DNA of 64,000 nt from Homalodisca vitripennis (taxonomy: Eukaryota > Arthropoda > Insecta > Hemiptera > Cicadellidae): contig NW_025777425.1 in NCBI RefSeq assembly GCF_021130785.1, positions 62,001-126,000 of the forward strand, written 5' to 3'. This document shows positions 1 through 11,913 of this stretch, piece after piece. The notes beneath the pieces were generated by a model that was not told where the DNA came from, ran no database searches, and saw nothing but the letters and a program-made list of their open reading frames with translations. The stretch's first letter is position 1; each line of letters starts with the position of its first letter. A program made the translations under genes and the position numbers.

Positions 1-53
1 GGTTATTTATTTATTCAATCTTAAAATGTGTACAATAATTTATAACCACCCTG
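1..53 (-). mobile_element. Right terminal repeat of a mariner element, cut by the window edge
   Basis: These bases match 60617-60669, the right terminal inverted repeat of the mariner element further right, and end in the same CACCCTG followed by TA. The rest of the element lies outside the window. Its presence shows that the repeat unit shared with 60617-63982 was duplicated together with the mariner. Confidence 0.8.
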
Positions 54-523
54 TATATCACTTTGGAATCTTTAATCCCACAATGTTGTAATTATTTTAT
101 ATAATAAATATTGTTTTGTGAGTATGTAAAATATGTAAATAACTTTTAATGCGGCCTTCGGCAGTCTCAAGCCTGCAATCGAGTATTAAAACTCTGAACG
201 CAGAGAGAAAGTTATTTGTAACCATCAGAGGGAAATACCTTATCACAATAATTATGTCATGGATTTAAAGAAATATTATTTAAACATTTCTATGAAATCA
301 ATTTAAAGAAATATTTTGGTTCATACTGTTTAATATAAATGTGTTTCCTCCATTGATACAATAACGAAGATATTTTAATTTGTTGTGGAAGACACGAGGG
401 CCAGAGGGACCTGCTAGAGTTGACTGTACCGAGTAAAAGTAGGGGAGGTGGAGTGGGAGCATTGGCGTTGTCTCTCAGGCCACCCTCCCCTACGCGCCGA
501 GCACGTGACACTACGTGTACAAC

Positions 524-1591
524 GAGCTCCTCACGCCTGAGTTTTAATGGGGCGATCAACCGAGGCGGAGAGAAAGAGTGGGGATGGAGGGGCCCCTCCT
601 GCCAACTACAGATAGCCCTTGTATTAGAATAGAGTGGAATGAGCAGTCCGCGCGTTCTCGCTCTGTACTCCTCTGAATTTAATTTAATTCAGTACCTGGC
701 AAACCTATTAAAATGTATCACTGTATTTTCAAACCCCTTTCCGTAGTTTAGGGAAATAAATTATATAAATTTGTTTAATTGTAATTGTATCATAAATCTG
801 TATATTCGTAGCATTAGAGATCAGTAGGACTAAATTATTTTCATCATCTGTATTACATAAATATTTCTGTAATATAAGTGTAATATTTCTTACATAAATA
901 TAAGTGTTTAAAATTGTAAACCAAAAATATACTCATATATGATCTTAAACTGAATTTTTCAGTTACAGTAATAATTAGGAAAATTTTGTATTTATTAATG
1001 ATGTCACGTGCTATGTTAGGTATTTAAGTCAGGTAGTTGTCATTGATTTTGTCATATTTCTATAATTATGTTTTTGGTTGAATATTTACTCGCAAGTTTC
1101 TTTTTTAATACCCTTAGTTTATTACAGCTATTACATGACTCTTATTACAGATTTTGTAGCGTAATTATTAATTTATTTACTACCAATTAAGGACTCCACA
1201 TTATAATATGTTGCTTTTGCCCTATTAATTTGAATATATTCCAATAGCACAAAAAGGTTATGACATTTTATTCGTTGTGCACCATCTCACATTTTGTAAA
1301 GTGTCTTTGGAGTTATAAAGAAAGTTCAATATTAATATAATTAATTCGATATAATTTCTATGTTTTGCAGATATGTTTGGATATAAAACGACTCATTAAT
1401 TCGGATATAAAACGACTCATTAATTCGTAAGATAATAGAAATCAGAACCGTTCCGAACTGAGGTCGCTATCAGCTGCATGTACAGGGTTTGTCAGGTATT
1501 TTCGGGATTTATCGGTACTGCTCGGTTCTGCCCCCACTCTTTCTCTCCGCCTCGGTTGATCGCCCCATTAAAACTCAGGCGTAAGGAGCTC
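524..1591. repeat. 59-bp inverted repeat pair about 950 bp apart (copy A)
   Basis: Arm 524-583 is the reverse complement of 1533-1591 with one mismatch. In copy B (61140-61199 and 62170-62228) the arms match perfectly. The arms start GAGCTCC and are much more GC-rich than the DNA between them. This could be a nested inverted-repeat element or an internal structure of the DDE_3 transposon. I see no convincing target duplication around it. Confidence 0.7.
1378..1428 (+). repeat. 24-bp tandem duplication
   Basis: A unit containing GGATATAAAACGACTCATTA is present twice in a row, and the same doublet is present in copy B near 62003-62050. It predates the unit duplication. Confidence 0.8.
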
Positions 1592-1669
1592 GTACCTGCG
1601 CACAAGGGTAGGCTTGTATTTGTATCTGGGCCCTACGAGCACAGCTAAATTCCTCCAACTGTACAGTTG

Positions 1670-2014
1670 GGGGGCAGCTCTTTTACTCTACGAATCGTTG
1701 TCTCAACGACCCTATTTTTATATTTGCAATATTAGTGTTGGGTCTTTTACACTACTAATCGTTGACTCAACGACCCTTTCTGAAAAAATAACAAATAACA
1801 GAGGGTCTTTTACTCTACGAAGCGTTGTGACAACGACCCGATTTACTAAGAAAACTAAAAGTTAAATCAAAAGGTTCTTTGTTACAACGACCTATATCAA
1901 GAATATAAGTTTAGAACTACAGATGGGGTCGTTGACGCAAAGACCCTATAATGCATCGAAACTCAAATAAGACATTTGAGGGCGTTTACTCAACTGATCG
2001 TTGTCTCAACGCCC
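1670..2014. repeat. Left subterminal palindrome array
   Basis: Six degenerate copies of a block centred on CGTTGTCTCAACG lie near 1694, 1759, 1821, 1880, 1928 and 2000. Several are preceded by the terminal-repeat motif GGTCTTTTACnCTACnAA, so the terminal repeat itself seems to have been multiplied inward. Such subterminal arrays are often transposase-binding sites in other families; that role is inferred here. Confidence 0.8.
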
Positions 2015-2380
2015 CTCTGTCCCAAACAAGCGCTTTAAAACGAAATAGGGTCAATCAGTCAACTCCTACCCCGGTAGGCATGAAGGCGCTGCGTCTGTGC
2101 CGAGTTTAGTCCTAACATCTGATATAAGGGTAAATACTTTGTATACGTACTGTATATAAATATTTTTTTATTATACATGTATATTATTGAACTATATTTA
2201 AAGTCTGGTAACAGTTGTATTTATAAAATATAAGAAATATGTTTAAGACATAAAATTCTTGTTATGATTCCTATTACTTGTTTATGTATTCAAAATATAT
2301 TTCACTCAGTTACATAAACTGAAATAATGTAACTATCATTCGTATTGAAGACTTTTGGAGCAATTGGAAAATTATTTAAA

Positions 2381-2814
2381 TATTACTAAATGTTAATAAA
2401 AACACTACTTTTAAAATTGGTTAATATTTTGGACGAGGCCTTTCAAAACCAAAGGTTTCATCTTCAAGCAACTCCACAAATAAATAGTTACATATTGTTT
2501 GTTACAATTAATATTAAAATAACATATGGTGTAAAAATGCAAATACAAAAATGTTGGAAAATTTCAGCCAGTATGAAAAATTAGATTTGACTAAAGTTTA
2601 ATTTTTGAATAAATTGAGAAGAAAAATTACATAAAGATTCAAAATGTTTGTTATTTGCATTTTTACACCATATGTAATTTTAATATTAATTGTAACGAAC
2701 AATATGTAACTTTTTATTTGTGGAGTTGCCTGAAGATGAAACCTTTGGTTTTGAAAGGATTCGTCCAAAAAATAAACAATTTGGAAAATTAGTGTTTTTA
2801 TTAACATTTAGTAA
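2381..2814. repeat. Long hairpin (about 160-bp arms)
   Basis: 2381-2541 and 2652-2814 are inverted copies. Translating either arm outward-in gives closely similar 64-69-residue peptides, but this reflects the inverted repeat and not a gene. The loop is about 110 bp. It is probably a foldback or MITE nested in the 10.2-kb element. A transcript would form a long double-stranded RNA. Confidence 0.8.
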
Positions 2815-2819
2815 TATTT

Positions 2820-3600
2820 ATCATTCGTATTACTACTTCTGTCGGAAACAGGTTGAAGTTTATATTTATTATTGAATAGTTAATCAAACATTACCCAACA
2901 TTCAAATTAAAGTTAAAATGAGAAAGCTTCAAACAAATTAAAACACTAATAGTAGATTTCGACAACTTACAACTCCAAACATACATTATGAGGAATTCGA
3001 ATGACAGAAGCCGCCGATTGACAGTACCGAAGCCACTCAACTGAGAAGGACGAAGCATTTAACTTCTGTAAGTCTGTATGACCGCACAATATCTCGAGAA
3101 TGAATTGACTTATATATCGTCATTGACTTTATAGCGATCACTTTTAAATTGCTATAAAACTAATCGTGTTAACCGTGATAGTAACGCGAAAATCGTAGAA
3201 GAAATACATTTGTAAGCAACTGTGTACAGTCATATGATATTTTTAGATGTGGCAAAAAAATATAAAAAACTATGATGTCTTATTTTTGTAAGCTTTAAAT
3301 TTTATATGAAACTTCATTTATACCTAGACAAGAAGGAGCTCCATTTTGGCGCATGTCTACTCATGCTTTACGGCTGAGCGTCATTGTATCCTGTCACTCA
3401 TTAGACTGGCACAATGACTTCTGTATGCCAGGGGGATGTAAAAATTCCTTTCTGTATGATTATCTGGCTGTCTGTCCGCAGGATATCTAAAAAATGAAAT
3501 TATGTATAGACTTGAAATATGTCATGCAACTTCACCAAAGCCTGTTACGTGACAAGTGGTGCGCGTACTCCTGCCTTGAAATAATAATAAGTTTAAAGAA
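2820..3600. other. No gene; degenerate interspersed repeat
   Basis: AT-rich sequence with no credible open frame. Around 3440-3560 is a motif block (CTGTCCGCAGGATATCT, followed by CATGCAACTTC) with a weaker relative near 33040-33170, so it is part of an interspersed repeat of unknown class. Confidence 0.5.
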
Positions 3601-3618
3601 ACGGCCAAATACAAAATA

Positions 3619-3728
3619 ATTGAATCGTAAAAAGTGAGGGCTCTGTGGTGTAATGGTAGCACATTCACCCGGCAAGTGAGAGATCCGGGTTCGAGTCCCG
3701 GCGGAGCAAGTACTTTTTACGATTCAAT
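3619..3728. repeat. 17-bp perfect inverted repeat bracketing a tRNA-like sequence
   Basis: 3619-3635 (ATTGAATCGTAAAAAGT) is the exact reverse complement of 3712-3728. The arms sit 3 bases from each edge of the tRNA-like sequence at 3639-3709. The whole 110-bp unit resembles a tiny inverted-repeat element with a tRNA-like body. Confidence 0.85.
3639..3709 (+). tRNA. tRNA-like sequence (probable tRNA-derived pseudogene)
   Basis: It folds as a cloverleaf: acceptor GGCTCTG/CGGAGCA with a mismatch at the first pair (G:A), T8 and G9, D stem GTG/CAC, anticodon stem TTCAC/GTGAG, a 4-base variable loop, and T stem CCGGG/CCCGG around loop TTCGAGT. The internal pol III B box GGTTCGAGTCC is intact. The anticodon loop CCGGCAA would give anticodon GGC (Ala), but the near-universal U33 is C. 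With the acceptor mismatch and the bracketing inverted repeat, this points to a tRNA-derived mobile sequence and not a working tRNA. Confidence 0.6.
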
Positions 3729-4599
3729 GCTTATTGAAATTAAATTAGGCTAGTGCCACTTATACAAATTTAATGAATGTATATAGATAGATAAAATAAA
3801 GTATCGATGGATCTCATACTGCAACCAATCCTCCATCATGTATTCAAATTTCATACTAAGTGTACTCAGCCGGTCTATAAATTTATTATTGTATGATTTT
3901 TTTGTCGCCAATGTACGGATTTTCGCGAACGCTCAGGCAATTCATATAGTGACATGCACCACTATTGAACTCAATGTTCATCGTATAGAAATTAAAACAC
4001 GTATAAATTGGCATTTAACATTTATGAGTAAAAAATAAACCTTTCCTCTACTCTTTGATGCCCCAGTGGGAAACTGCCCTAAGTGTAGTTAAGATATCTG
4101 GAGTTGTTATGTACTCTCCAGTAAATTACAGTAAGAACGTACGCGTGTTACGTTTTGTATACGTAAACAGATTTGTATTTTTCCATTCGATTTTCAACGA
4201 GATTCTAAATATACATTCTTATGCCAATAACGTGTATTTTGATATTTCCGGACTAAAATATTAAGTTCAACGATACAGTACGGTATCAAACGTATCTGAT
4301 GCATATTATAATGTAAAGCCAATATTGAGGTCATACTTTGTATTTTAAGCAGCAAACAATTTCCGAGGTTTATGCGTTAAAACCACATGTTTTAGGTTTG
4401 CAATTTATGACTTATTAAACATAGTCAATATCAAATAAATGCTTCAATGGTATTACTATTTCTATGAGTATTTAAGAAACATCATGTGTACCAGACTGAC
4501 CTTAGCCCATATAAAATTTTGATGTAATGGTACCGCCATTTAATTATATTATTAATTCTAAAAATATGGAACTTCTGGAAGGATTTTTCTCTACTTTGT

Positions 4600-5265
4600 A
4601 CTATGTACTTTCGGTATAAGGGGGAAATCCTTATTAAGATTATGCAACATTCCAAAATAATCGTTATTTAAGTTTTGTGTTACACTTGTTTTTTGGATTG
4701 TAGCCAGGGAAAGAACGAATCGTTGAGGCATGTTAGTATTCATTTCTCTGTTTTTCCAAAAGCCATTATAAAAGGTAATATCATAATGTCAAGGAAGCCC
4801 ACCAGTTTAAAGTAACTTATGTGGAAACATTCATAACTTTGATCATTAAGGTTAGTTTTTAACAGTTTTTAATGCATTAGATGATTTTAATTCGTCACTG
4901 GCGCAATCTGGAGTAAAGTTTATATTTTAATGTTTTATTTACTATCTGCATTACCTACCGATCAAGCACTGTTTGCTTATTAATGATAAAATTTAAATGT
5001 AAACAGATGTTTCAGAAAGTTTGTCGAACTACAGCTGTCAACAGCTGTTTAGTGCCAGTTTAATTTGAATTATGAAACGTAAAAACTACAATTTTTTCTG
5101 AACTCCAAAATATTTCAACTTTTCTTAACTTTTTCGTGACAAAAACCTTCCTCAGATTTCAATGGACATTTTACAAAAAGAATTAGGTAACCGAATTTGT
5201 CCAGCCGTTATCGAGATTAGCGCTTCCAACACATTTCACCATTCATTCTTATATATAAGATTTTT
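4600..5265 (+). repeat. R2 interspersed repeat, 3' part
   Basis: Closely matches 42470-42734 joined to 43752-44145. It shares the GCATTAGATGATTTT block and the ending CGAGATTAGCGCTTCCAACAC...ATATATAAGATT. This copy keeps the uninterrupted version of the site where a hAT element sits at 42735, so it serves as an empty-site reference. Class unknown. Confidence 0.75.
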
Positions 5266-5269
5266 CCCG

Positions 5270-8200
5270 TCTACCAGTTGTCAGCATTAATGAGATAAAC
5301 TTCTCAAGCCTCCACCAGATCTGACACTGAAAAATTAACAAATATAAAGGAAACGCTAATGTCATTAATCACAGGACATTAAAATACTACAGAACCGTGT
5401 GACATAATAACTTTGAAGAAGATTCGCATGTCCTGAATAAAATCAGTGATTAAAAAAATCCTCAACAGTATTTAAAAACTTATGGGCTATAATGCCGTAA
5501 CAATATCTCAGTAGTGTTATACAAACTCCTTTAATAAAAAATAAGGGTTATTAAAAACATTTTAACACCTTTGAAAACAAATTTTTGCTTTATCTGCATC
5601 AAAACATTAAAAAAACACAATGAAAAATAGTTAATAAAATGTAAAAAGTATTTTGTTGGGAAAAATATATGTGAGTTTATATTAGAAATTAGCCTACAAG
5701 TTTTATATTAAGAACAAATTTCCTGGTTTCCATACATTTTCATGGATTTAAGAGGACAGCGCCATTTAAACAATTACATTTTGAAACATAAAAGAAGCAG
5801 TAATATTTCTGTTATAACTTATACTTATAAGATATATCTGACAGCAGAGGAAGTTAAATAATTTCCGCATGCCAAATTTTTAAGCTATCACTCTTTATAA
5901 ATGCTTGTAATTTTTCACTTTTAAAAATGACAAAAGTCAGGAATACCAAATTTTAACGTTTTACGATATATACTAATCTAGTTAAGATAACCTTGGTATA
6001 AAATTGTCGTTTTAATAGACTTATAATCCTCTCCTTCAATTTTAAGTAACAAGGATAATAAAACCATATGTCACTCTAACGTGAAACAACCCTTCCAACC
6101 ATAGTGTAAGAAGGGCTGTGTTATGTGTTGTCAGTCTAGTTAACATTCATGAAAACGATTGATTTGGTGAAAAAAATTCTAGTTATTTTAAAAGTTAAAT
6201 CATGTTAATAAAGTTGATTTAACAAACTTGCTAGTGCAACTTTATTAACAAGACTGTTTTATTTATTTACTAGCAGTGACCCGCGGTTTAGCTCGCAATT
6301 TCTTAGGCACACGTGTGAGCACTTTTGGTTCGAGTGAATTATATTTCCGACGCCAATGTTGAGTTTACCTTGGTACTACGATCAGTAAAATATATAAAAA
6401 TACGAATATTTATGGCCATTTTAATTTACTCCAGTCTTAGTATTTTTTTAATAGTTAATTTTGCCTTATATACGCGTATATACATACACAGGTTTGAAAA
6501 GCGTACTTCTGTTAAAAGAACTAATATGGGTATTATAATAATCTTTAAAATTATAGTCAAAGATTGCAAGCATTGTTTTTTATATCTATTACTTAATATC
6601 TGCTAAAAATGTATAGTTAAAAGTATATTTTTACGATGACTTTTAATTTTCTTATCTGGATATTTTCTTAATCTGTGCTCAATAGCGGTTGCATAAGAGG
6701 CTAAAATAAGAAGTTATTATCAAGCGTACTCTATTCTTTCACACTATGAATGTAAACAAATTGAAAATAGTAGTTAAATTAAGAGTCCATTACATTTAAC
6801 AGGCTCTTCCAATTATAATTTCGTAACTTTAGAGATCAGTGGGGAGTAGCCCGGAGAGAGATTCGTAAGAAGAATAGGCCCATCATATTCATAGGCCCTG
6901 GGAAGGGACCCTAAGAATTTCCGTGTAAAATTTAAGTACAATCGGTTGTATAGTTGAATAGTATGAGTGAAAGAAAAACAAATAAACAAAGACACTTTAT
7001 CATTAATGGTTAGGATTTGAATTATTGCCGATTCATGTTTTATTAGAGATGACATAAGAATAACTATAAGGATTCGAGACATTAGTTTTGGTTATAAGAT
7101 AAAAATATAACAATGTGCTTCGAGAATCGGAGGCAATCCTTTTCTAAAAATATAAAATACCTAATGTATTATGTCAAGGAAACAAAAATTACATACATAC
7201 ATGCTCGTATAAGTTGTTAAAAGAGGTTTGTTTGCATTGGATAGTTTTAACAGTTTAAATTAATCTATGGTCAAATATCAATGGAATGAAACTTAAATAT
7301 TCTGACTACAACTACAGAAACAACAGTGAGGTAGTCTCAGGTAAAGACTCGGGTGAGGTGGTTCCTTCCTCGGAATTGTGTCGTTAGCTGACAATAGTTT
7401 TATTGCAACCGGTCTCGAGTTTGCGTGTCCCTTCTGAATGGGTCTAATGAAATTACGTGGAAGGGGTTATAAAACTATTCTCAGAAATTCCGTAGGTATT
7501 GGGTAAAGAGATAAGTCTACACAATAGCTTTTCCTCCATATTATAACATCTGCTCATACCTACCAGGTGTCAGCAATAACATAAATTTCTCTAGCCTCAA
7601 CCACATCTGACTCTGAAAAATTAGCAAAAATTAGGGAAACCCTAATGTCCTAAATCACACGACATTTAAATACAATACAACCATGCGATATAATAACTCT
7701 TAATAAGATTCACTTACCCTGAATAAATTCAGTGATTACAAAAAACCCTCAACAATAGTTAAAAACTTTACAATAGTAAAATAATTGGTGACACATTTAT
7801 TTTATGTTAAGTACGCAAAAGAGAAGCAGTAATATTTATGTTATAACTTCTGATATACCTGGCAGCAACGGAAGTTGCACAACTTCCGCATGCTGGAATT
7901 TCAAGCTATCACTTTTTATAATGCTTTTAATTTTTCATGTTTTAAAAAGAATGAAACTTTGGAGTACCAAATTCCATACAACGTTTGAACATTTTACGAT
8001 AGATACTAATCTAGTTTAGATAACCTTGATACTTAAAAATCTAAAACCACTTGTCACTCTAATGTGAAACAGTCCTTCCGACCATAGTGTAAGAAGGGCT
8101 GTGTTATGTGTTGTCAGTCTAGTTAAGGTTCATGTAAACAATTGATTTGATGAATAAAAACATGGTTATTTTAAAAGTTAAATTCATGTTAATAAAATCT

Positions 8201-8370
8201 ATTCAACAAATTTGATAGTGCAATTTTGTTAAAACAGACTTTTTATTTATTTACTAGCAGTTACACGGCTTATCGCGTAATTACTTAAGCTTCTTAGGCA
8301 CATGTGTGAGCACTTTTGGTTCAAGTGAATTATATTTCCGACGTCAATGTTGAGTTTGCCTTGTTACATT
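5270..8370 (+). repeat. Diverged direct duplication (about 5270-6380 and 7555-8370)
   Basis: The two segments share ordered blocks such as AGTGTAAGAAGGGCTGTGTT (6110-6130 and 8090-8110) and then the R1 head. They differ clearly in every line, so this duplication is old. No coding sequence is seen. Confidence 0.7.
6270..7040 (+). repeat. R1 interspersed repeat
   Basis: Starts ACTAGCAGTGACCCGCGG and runs to a 3' block (AACAGGCTCTTCC, GGGACCCTAAGAA, ACAATCGGTTG) shared with 25770-25920 and, inverted, with 30260-30430. It is similar to the high-copy CCCGCGGCTTCGCACGC repeats seen in many arthropods. I cannot tell whether it is a LINE tail or a DNA element. A partial head of the same family lies at 8253-8370. 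Confidence 0.65.
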
Positions 8371-8399
8371 GCCTTGCAGGCGTTTGTTACATTGAATTT

Positions 8400-11300
8400 C
8401 GTAAATCACATTTTTAGATTCACAGTACTAGTTGCCAATGATAGGATATGTCTTACTTGTTTTGCTATTAGTGAATTTTGACGAATTTGGTTAAAATTTC
8501 ACAAATCAACCATCTTGGTTTGTTACATGGATGTGATGCTTTTTGTTTTTCCACAACACACACACATACATACAATTTAACCGGTGTACAAAACACACGG
8601 AAGTATAGAACTTTTGTGAATCACCGCTATCGAGCGAAGACGTCCGTTTTCACACGGTTTCGAAAAGGAAATTCTCCCACGCCTCCTAATTGCTCACCCG
8701 GTTCTGGGGCAGTCTAGCTCTATATTCTGTAAGGGTTCATCTATACTAATAGATCCAGTTCTAAATAGCGAAACATTATCCGAAAACACATAAATTCTTT
8801 TCCAAACTGCAGACATAAGCATTTTCACAAACTAGCTATTAGCATAAGCTTTTTTTATGAACAAACACATGTTATTTTTGATTAAATATTAAAATACAAA
8901 TAATGTATATATATACTATCTGACATAATTAGTTTATATAGTAATTAACAGTAAACCTTTTAAGAAAGGAAAAGTTATTTGTTAAAACGCCTTTAACATT
9001 GCAACATTAAAACAAAAATATTTGAAATGTTTATCTATTTAGTCAACTTTTTTACTATTGTCGAGGGAACTGCAGATGGTAAGTTAACTGTTAAAGGTAA
9101 TAATTTTAAATTTTATGTTATTGGGGGGTGTTTTCGTTTTATAGCCATTTTCTATTTTCTTTTCTTTACATAATACTAGGGCCTATAGTTTTGGTTGTAT
9201 TTAAAACATTTTCATAAAATATGCTAAACATGCTGTAAATATGTAGTGTTTTTCAATTCGTAAAAAATAAAATAATTAAAGTACAAAACAAAATTAGAAC
9301 TTTTAAATCTACAAATTTTAACATTTTGGTGATTGTGTATGGAACTGACGAGTGTATCAAGGGAAGTAACATAATCTAATTTAAAGAGAATGTAATTAGA
9401 AAAATATTGATTGAAAATCGTACTTCTAAAATTATTATTAACGTCGGGAAGCTGGCCGAATACGGGTATGGGCGAGATATAGCCAAACATATTTGTCTAC
9501 TTCACAGTTGATGAGAAAGAAATTCGCTTTATTTGTATTACTAATTGCATTGACTGAAATGACCTACTGACGAAATTATACACACCCAAACGTGTTTTTC
9601 ACTGCTCAACTACTAAAATAACCGCATGTATATAACGGTTAAAAAGGCTCAATACTTATTACTGCATTTTTCAATAATTTAAGTGATACAATTGTATCAA
9701 TACTCAATGTTAATTGTTGTTGTCAATTAATATATTTTATTTGTTATTTATGCTAGTTATCTTTTAACAATTTTACGTTTAGTGGCTGTTATTAAAATAT
9801 GAGTACAATTGGTTGCATGTAACACTAGCTACCGTCACTGATACCTTTAGATTCACACGCAATTTTGCTCGCATGACAGATGCGTAACGGAGACATCCTT
9901 TTTAATGGCAACGCAGGCATTTCCGACATAAATGGTAAATGGTGGTTATTAAAAAAAATTCCACGTATAAATCCATTTTCGATTAATTAAATATGACAGT
10001 AAAGATGTTTTAGAATTCTGAAGTCGGAAGTGAAACATTTCTATTTGCACTATTTAAATAACTGAAATTTTGCTTGCTTGAATAGTTTCAAAGATTCCAC
10101 TATTAATGAATTGTTAATAAATAATTTTAGGTCAATGGGTAGAATACTGTGGTCTAAGCCCATAGCCCTTTTGTAGTGGACTCTTGTAGTACAGAGCCCT
10201 TAATTAAAGCTGGAACCTTAATATATAACATATCGTAATTCTTTAATGATTTGTTCCTTTAGACTAAGTATATGGTTAGATCTCTGGTGATTTGAAAATA
10301 ATAAATAGTATTTATATCTTTAAATTTAACTATAAACTGACAAACCAAATAATAAACCCCAGGGATTACATCGAATCATAATATTAAGAGCTAATGCTAG
10401 AATCACAAACTAGCAAAGAAGAATCACAAAATGCTAGAAGGTGCATTTTAAAATTATAATAAAATTTTGTACCAAATGATTTCTATATGGTGGTTTGAAA
10501 CGGAAAAAGAAGTTTTATGACGTAACTTTTAACATATTTTTAGCTTTCACAATTCATTTTTAGTCACATTCTCATAAATTTAGTATATAACTTTATAGGG
10601 ATTATTTTCAATTCAATTCAATTCTCTTTTTCAAAAGATGAATGGCGACACGTTTTGTTGGCATAGTCGAAATGTAATTCTCCTCATTTAATTTATTTTC
10701 CACAATGAAGAATGGTTAAATGATGGTAGCCACTTAACCTATTCTTACAGTTAAGATTCTCCTTAGACTACTAGATACGATTAGACCTTTATATATTAAA
10801 TCTTGAAGTTAATCCTCTAACGAAACTCTCCATGACTTATTTTTCACCTCAAACATTAGTAATAAGCATAAATGTGTATGGACATTTATATATCAATATT
10901 CCTAGCAGCTATTAGAAGCATTTATTAAACTTCTAGTACCAACTTTATACAATCCACAAAGTAAATTATTTATAAATTAAGACATATAGATAGAGTTAAT
11001 AACATATTGAAATTAGAAGAGGGGTGAACGAAAAATAAAAGAACAAAATTTTGCTGTGAACAGCACTAAAATTCTATTCATTCATTTAAATATTACAAAT
11101 AAACTAATTTTATAAAATGATATATTTATTTGGTATGAAGTTTATAGTTTATATAGAGAATCAAACTAATTCGTAAAAATATAAGTTTTAAATTATGAAC
11201 ATTTAAGTTTTAATAATTCATTGTATATAAGCTAAATTACTTATTACTTTCAAAATTATATGCCATTTTTATCTACTATTAATAATTTGATCTATATTCT

Positions 11301-11640
11301 TGATATTTAGAATTGCTATTTATCGTTACAATTTCCATTTTTAATATTTATTTGTATTCCATTTTTATCACTCTTACTTGGTAATGTGTCATCATTACTG
11401 CTTATAAAGTATGTATATCTCTATCCGCTAAAAGGGGTTTATATTAATATAGTTTTAAATGAATACAAAACAATTTATTACATTTGTAAATTTATAGTGG
11501 CAAGAGAATAATGTACGCTACATCAATACGAGCGCATCATTCAGTGCCGTACGACTGTTGCGCGGCAACATCTCGCCACATTGTCCGGCTGCAAGCAGTT
11601 GACACATAGACCCTAGTAGACTAAAAGAACCTCTGAACAG
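8400..11640. other. No gene recognised (interior of the 10.2-kb element)
   Basis: AT-rich DNA with only short open frames, the longest about 88 codons. A short less AT-rich patch at 9440-9485 has no product I recognise. I find no transposase, splice-bounded exon or RNA gene. Confidence 0.5.
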
Positions 11641-11649
11641 TTTAAAGTA

Positions 11650-11913
11650 GGTCGTTGTCTCAACGACCCATCTTTTGAAATATTCAACTAAACAGGCAAA
11701 AAGTGGCGTTGTTGCTACGAACCCAGTTGTGTAATTGACCCTTTTCATTCATTTTACTGGGTCGTTGTCACAACGAACCTATGTAGAAAATCTTAAATAT
11801 CAAAATAGGGTCGTTGTCTCAACGACTTGTAGACTAAATGACCCGGTCTTATTTGTTATTTTCTCAGAAAGGGTCGTTGAGTCAACGATTAGTAGTGTAA
11901 AAGACCTGTCACC
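11650..11913. repeat. Right subterminal palindrome array and terminal repeat
   Basis: Five degenerate copies of the CGTTG-nnn-CAACG palindrome lie near 11653, 11705, 11763, 11811 and 11874. The final 43 bases (11871-11913) are the inverted partner of 1670-1712. Open frames that cross 11913 run over the insertion boundary and are artefacts. Confidence 0.85.

Larger units (their letters stand above)
54..1661 (+). mobile_element. 3' part of a DDE_3 transposon, copy A
   Basis: The segment ends at 1636-1661 in a terminal repeat that, reverse-complemented, is identical to the first 26 bases of the DDE_3 element at 27961 (begins CAGTTGGAGGAATTTAGC), and is followed by TA. In copy B the same segment lies downstream of a DDE_3 transposase gene (58251-59075), with the mariner in between. 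I therefore read it as the untranslated 3' half of that transposon. No coding sequence is visible. The short open frames here have no recognisable product. Confidence 0.6.
1670..11913. mobile_element. Unclassified 10.2-kb DNA transposon with TIRs and 8-bp TSD
   Basis: The 8-bp TACAGTTG occurs at 1662-1669 and 11914-11921, while the uninterrupted copy B has it once (62299-62306), so this is a clean insertion. The ends are imperfect inverted repeats: about 37 of 43 bases match, starting GGGGGCAGCTC on the left and GGTGACAGGTC on the right when reversed. Both ends carry arrays of the palindrome CGTTG-nnn-CAACG. No open frame longer than about 93 codons and no transposase motif is visible inside, so the element is non-autonomous or badly decayed. 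An 8-bp duplication is known from hAT, P, Merlin and some Mutator-like elements. The ends fit none of these cleanly, so I leave the superfamily open. Confidence 0.88.

Noticed and set aside
290..632. Open frames on both strands near 290-632 and their twins at 60873-61248
   Set aside because: They overlap each other on the GC-rich inverted-repeat arm and have no recognisable content; conservation is due to the unit duplication.
2390..2807. Two similar 64-69-residue proteins on opposite strands
   Set aside because: They are the two arms of one hairpin; similarity comes from the inverted repeat and codon content is not gene-like.
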